DNA of 23,363 nt, from positions 1-23,363 of the forward strand of contig JBMFWH010000020.1 in the NCBI GenBank assembly GCA_049965455.1, read 5' to 3'. Positions 22,790-23,363 of this stretch are shown one piece after another. Origin of the DNA: JAVRLB01 sp049965455 (GTDB lineage Archaea > Thermoplasmatota > Thermoplasmata > Thermoplasmatales > ARK-15). The position numbers and the translations under genes are program-made. How positions within the stretch are numbered: the stretch's first letter is position 1; every line of letters begins with the position of its first letter. Below the pieces are notes generated by a model that ran no database searches, had not been told where the DNA came from, and saw only the letters and a list, made by a program, of their open reading frames with translations.

Positions 22790-23363
22790 ATGAAATTAAA
22801 TGAGGTTTTGAATCTCCTTCGAATTTCAAGAAAGACGTTGCATGTATACGCTTCAACAGGAAAGATAAGATTTACAGTTATGCCAAATGGATATTATGAT
22901 TACAGCGACGAGGATGTTTATAACTATTGAACAGGGATGTCAAAAGAAAGACAATCCTCTATGCACGCGTTACAACATCCAAGTAGAAAAAGGATTTGGA
23001 GAACTAGATAGAGCAGTTAAAGCAGTGGTGCTTCATGAACGGCTATACCATAAATGCGATATATTCTGATATTGCATCAGGCATATCCTTTGAAAAGAGG
23101 AGGGGGTTCTTTGAGATGCTTGATGAAATTCTAAACTACAGGGCGGAAAAGGTAATAATAACATATAAGGACAGGTTAAGCAGGGGTGTTTTCGATTTAT
23201 TCAAATACCTGTTTGCGAAATTCTGGACAGAAATAGTCGTTATATCTGAGGTTGGCAACCAAAAACTTGATTCAGAAGAAGTTTTTGAAGAGATCGGAAT
23301 CAATGTTATAATAGAGGATGAAAGCCACACAAGCAAGTGCTCCTTCCTTGACAATGAAAGCAT
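22790..23363 (+). pseudogene. Decayed IS607-family element: frameshifted tnpA joined to a tnpB tail
   Basis: From ATG 22790 the protein reads MKLNEVLNLLRISRKTLHVY...PNGYYDYSDEDVYNY, the MerR-like DNA-binding domain of IS607 TnpA, then hits TGA. Deleting one base explains this: the other frame continues NRDVKRKTILYARVTTSK with two in-frame TAG codons where the family normally has Gln, then IEQLKQWCFMNGY, SDIASGISFEKRRGF and ITYKDRLSRGVFDLF. The YARVS catalytic serine appears replaced by Thr. After about 23290 the same frame becomes GINVIIEDESHTSKCSFLDNES, which is a TnpB C-terminal (zinc-finger/RuvC) segment, so tnpA's end and most of tnpB have been deleted. It continues past the window edge. 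Confidence 0.8.

Noticed and set aside
22971..23000. Two TAG codons at conserved Gln positions of the tnpA frame, suggesting TAG is read as an amino acid
   Set aside because: The gene also has a frameshift, a lost catalytic serine and an internal deletion, so it is decayed. TAG serves as the ordinary stop for aprB, dsrB and the ABC permease here, so CAG-to-TAG mutation is the simpler explanation.
1..23363. tRNA, rRNA or CRISPR array
   Set aside because: I read the intergenic stretches for cloverleaf-like or regularly spaced repeats and saw none; all gaps are short and AT-rich apart from the MITE-like region.

Overview
The window reads as AT-rich archaeal DNA. Several first genes have a TATA-like box about 25-27 bases before the ATG (leaderless type), while internal operon genes have strong GGAGGTGA-type ribosome sites. 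It carries a TrmB-family regulator, a DUF981 membrane protein, a DUF2080 transposon-associated protein and archaeal-type IS607 debris. The exact lineage cannot be fixed from the sequence alone. Low GC and DUF981 fit an acidophilic/thermophilic archaeon such as a Thermoplasmata member, but a Thermoproteota host is not excluded.

Layout. (a) 1-924: 3' end of a DDE transposase (IS4/IS1634-like), followed by an opposing DUF2080 gene and a translationally coupled partner that appears to be cut off at the transposase end. (b) 1144-2130: DUF981 membrane protein and a convergent small helical protein. (c) 2131-2655: gene-free gap holding a MITE-like element with a 7-bp duplication and a second inverted-repeat pair. 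(d) 2656-6390: pyrD-pyrK (class 1B dihydroorotate dehydrogenase) coupled to a two-gene ABC transporter. (e) 6387-12635, minus strand: dsrC - small CPxC protein - dsrA - dsrB - dsrM - dsrK - SQR-like flavoprotein. (f) 12829-13587: TrmB-type regulator, divergent from the dsr operon. (g) 13728-22696, plus strand: qmoC; sat plus a 114-aa ORF; aprB-aprA-qmoA-qmoB. (h) 22790-end: decayed IS607-family element in which tnpA is frameshifted and fused to a tnpB tail.

Functionally, regions (e)-(g) form a compact, essentially complete dissimilatory sulfate reduction island. Sat activates sulfate to APS, AprAB reduces APS to sulfite with electrons from menaquinol through QmoABC, DsrAB reduces sulfite onto DsrC as a trisulfide, and DsrMK reduces that trisulfide with quinol electrons. 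The gene set (sat, aprBA, qmoABC, dsrC with both cysteines, dsrMK, and no dsrEFH or dsrL) points to the reductive direction. A divergent regulator sits at its centre, and a perfect palindrome lies between the TATA box and ribosome site of the dsr operon. Least explained are the 99-aa four-cysteine protein between dsrC and dsrA, the cysteine-poor SQR-like protein ending the dsr operon, and the small ORF after sat. No tRNA, rRNA or CRISPR array was seen.
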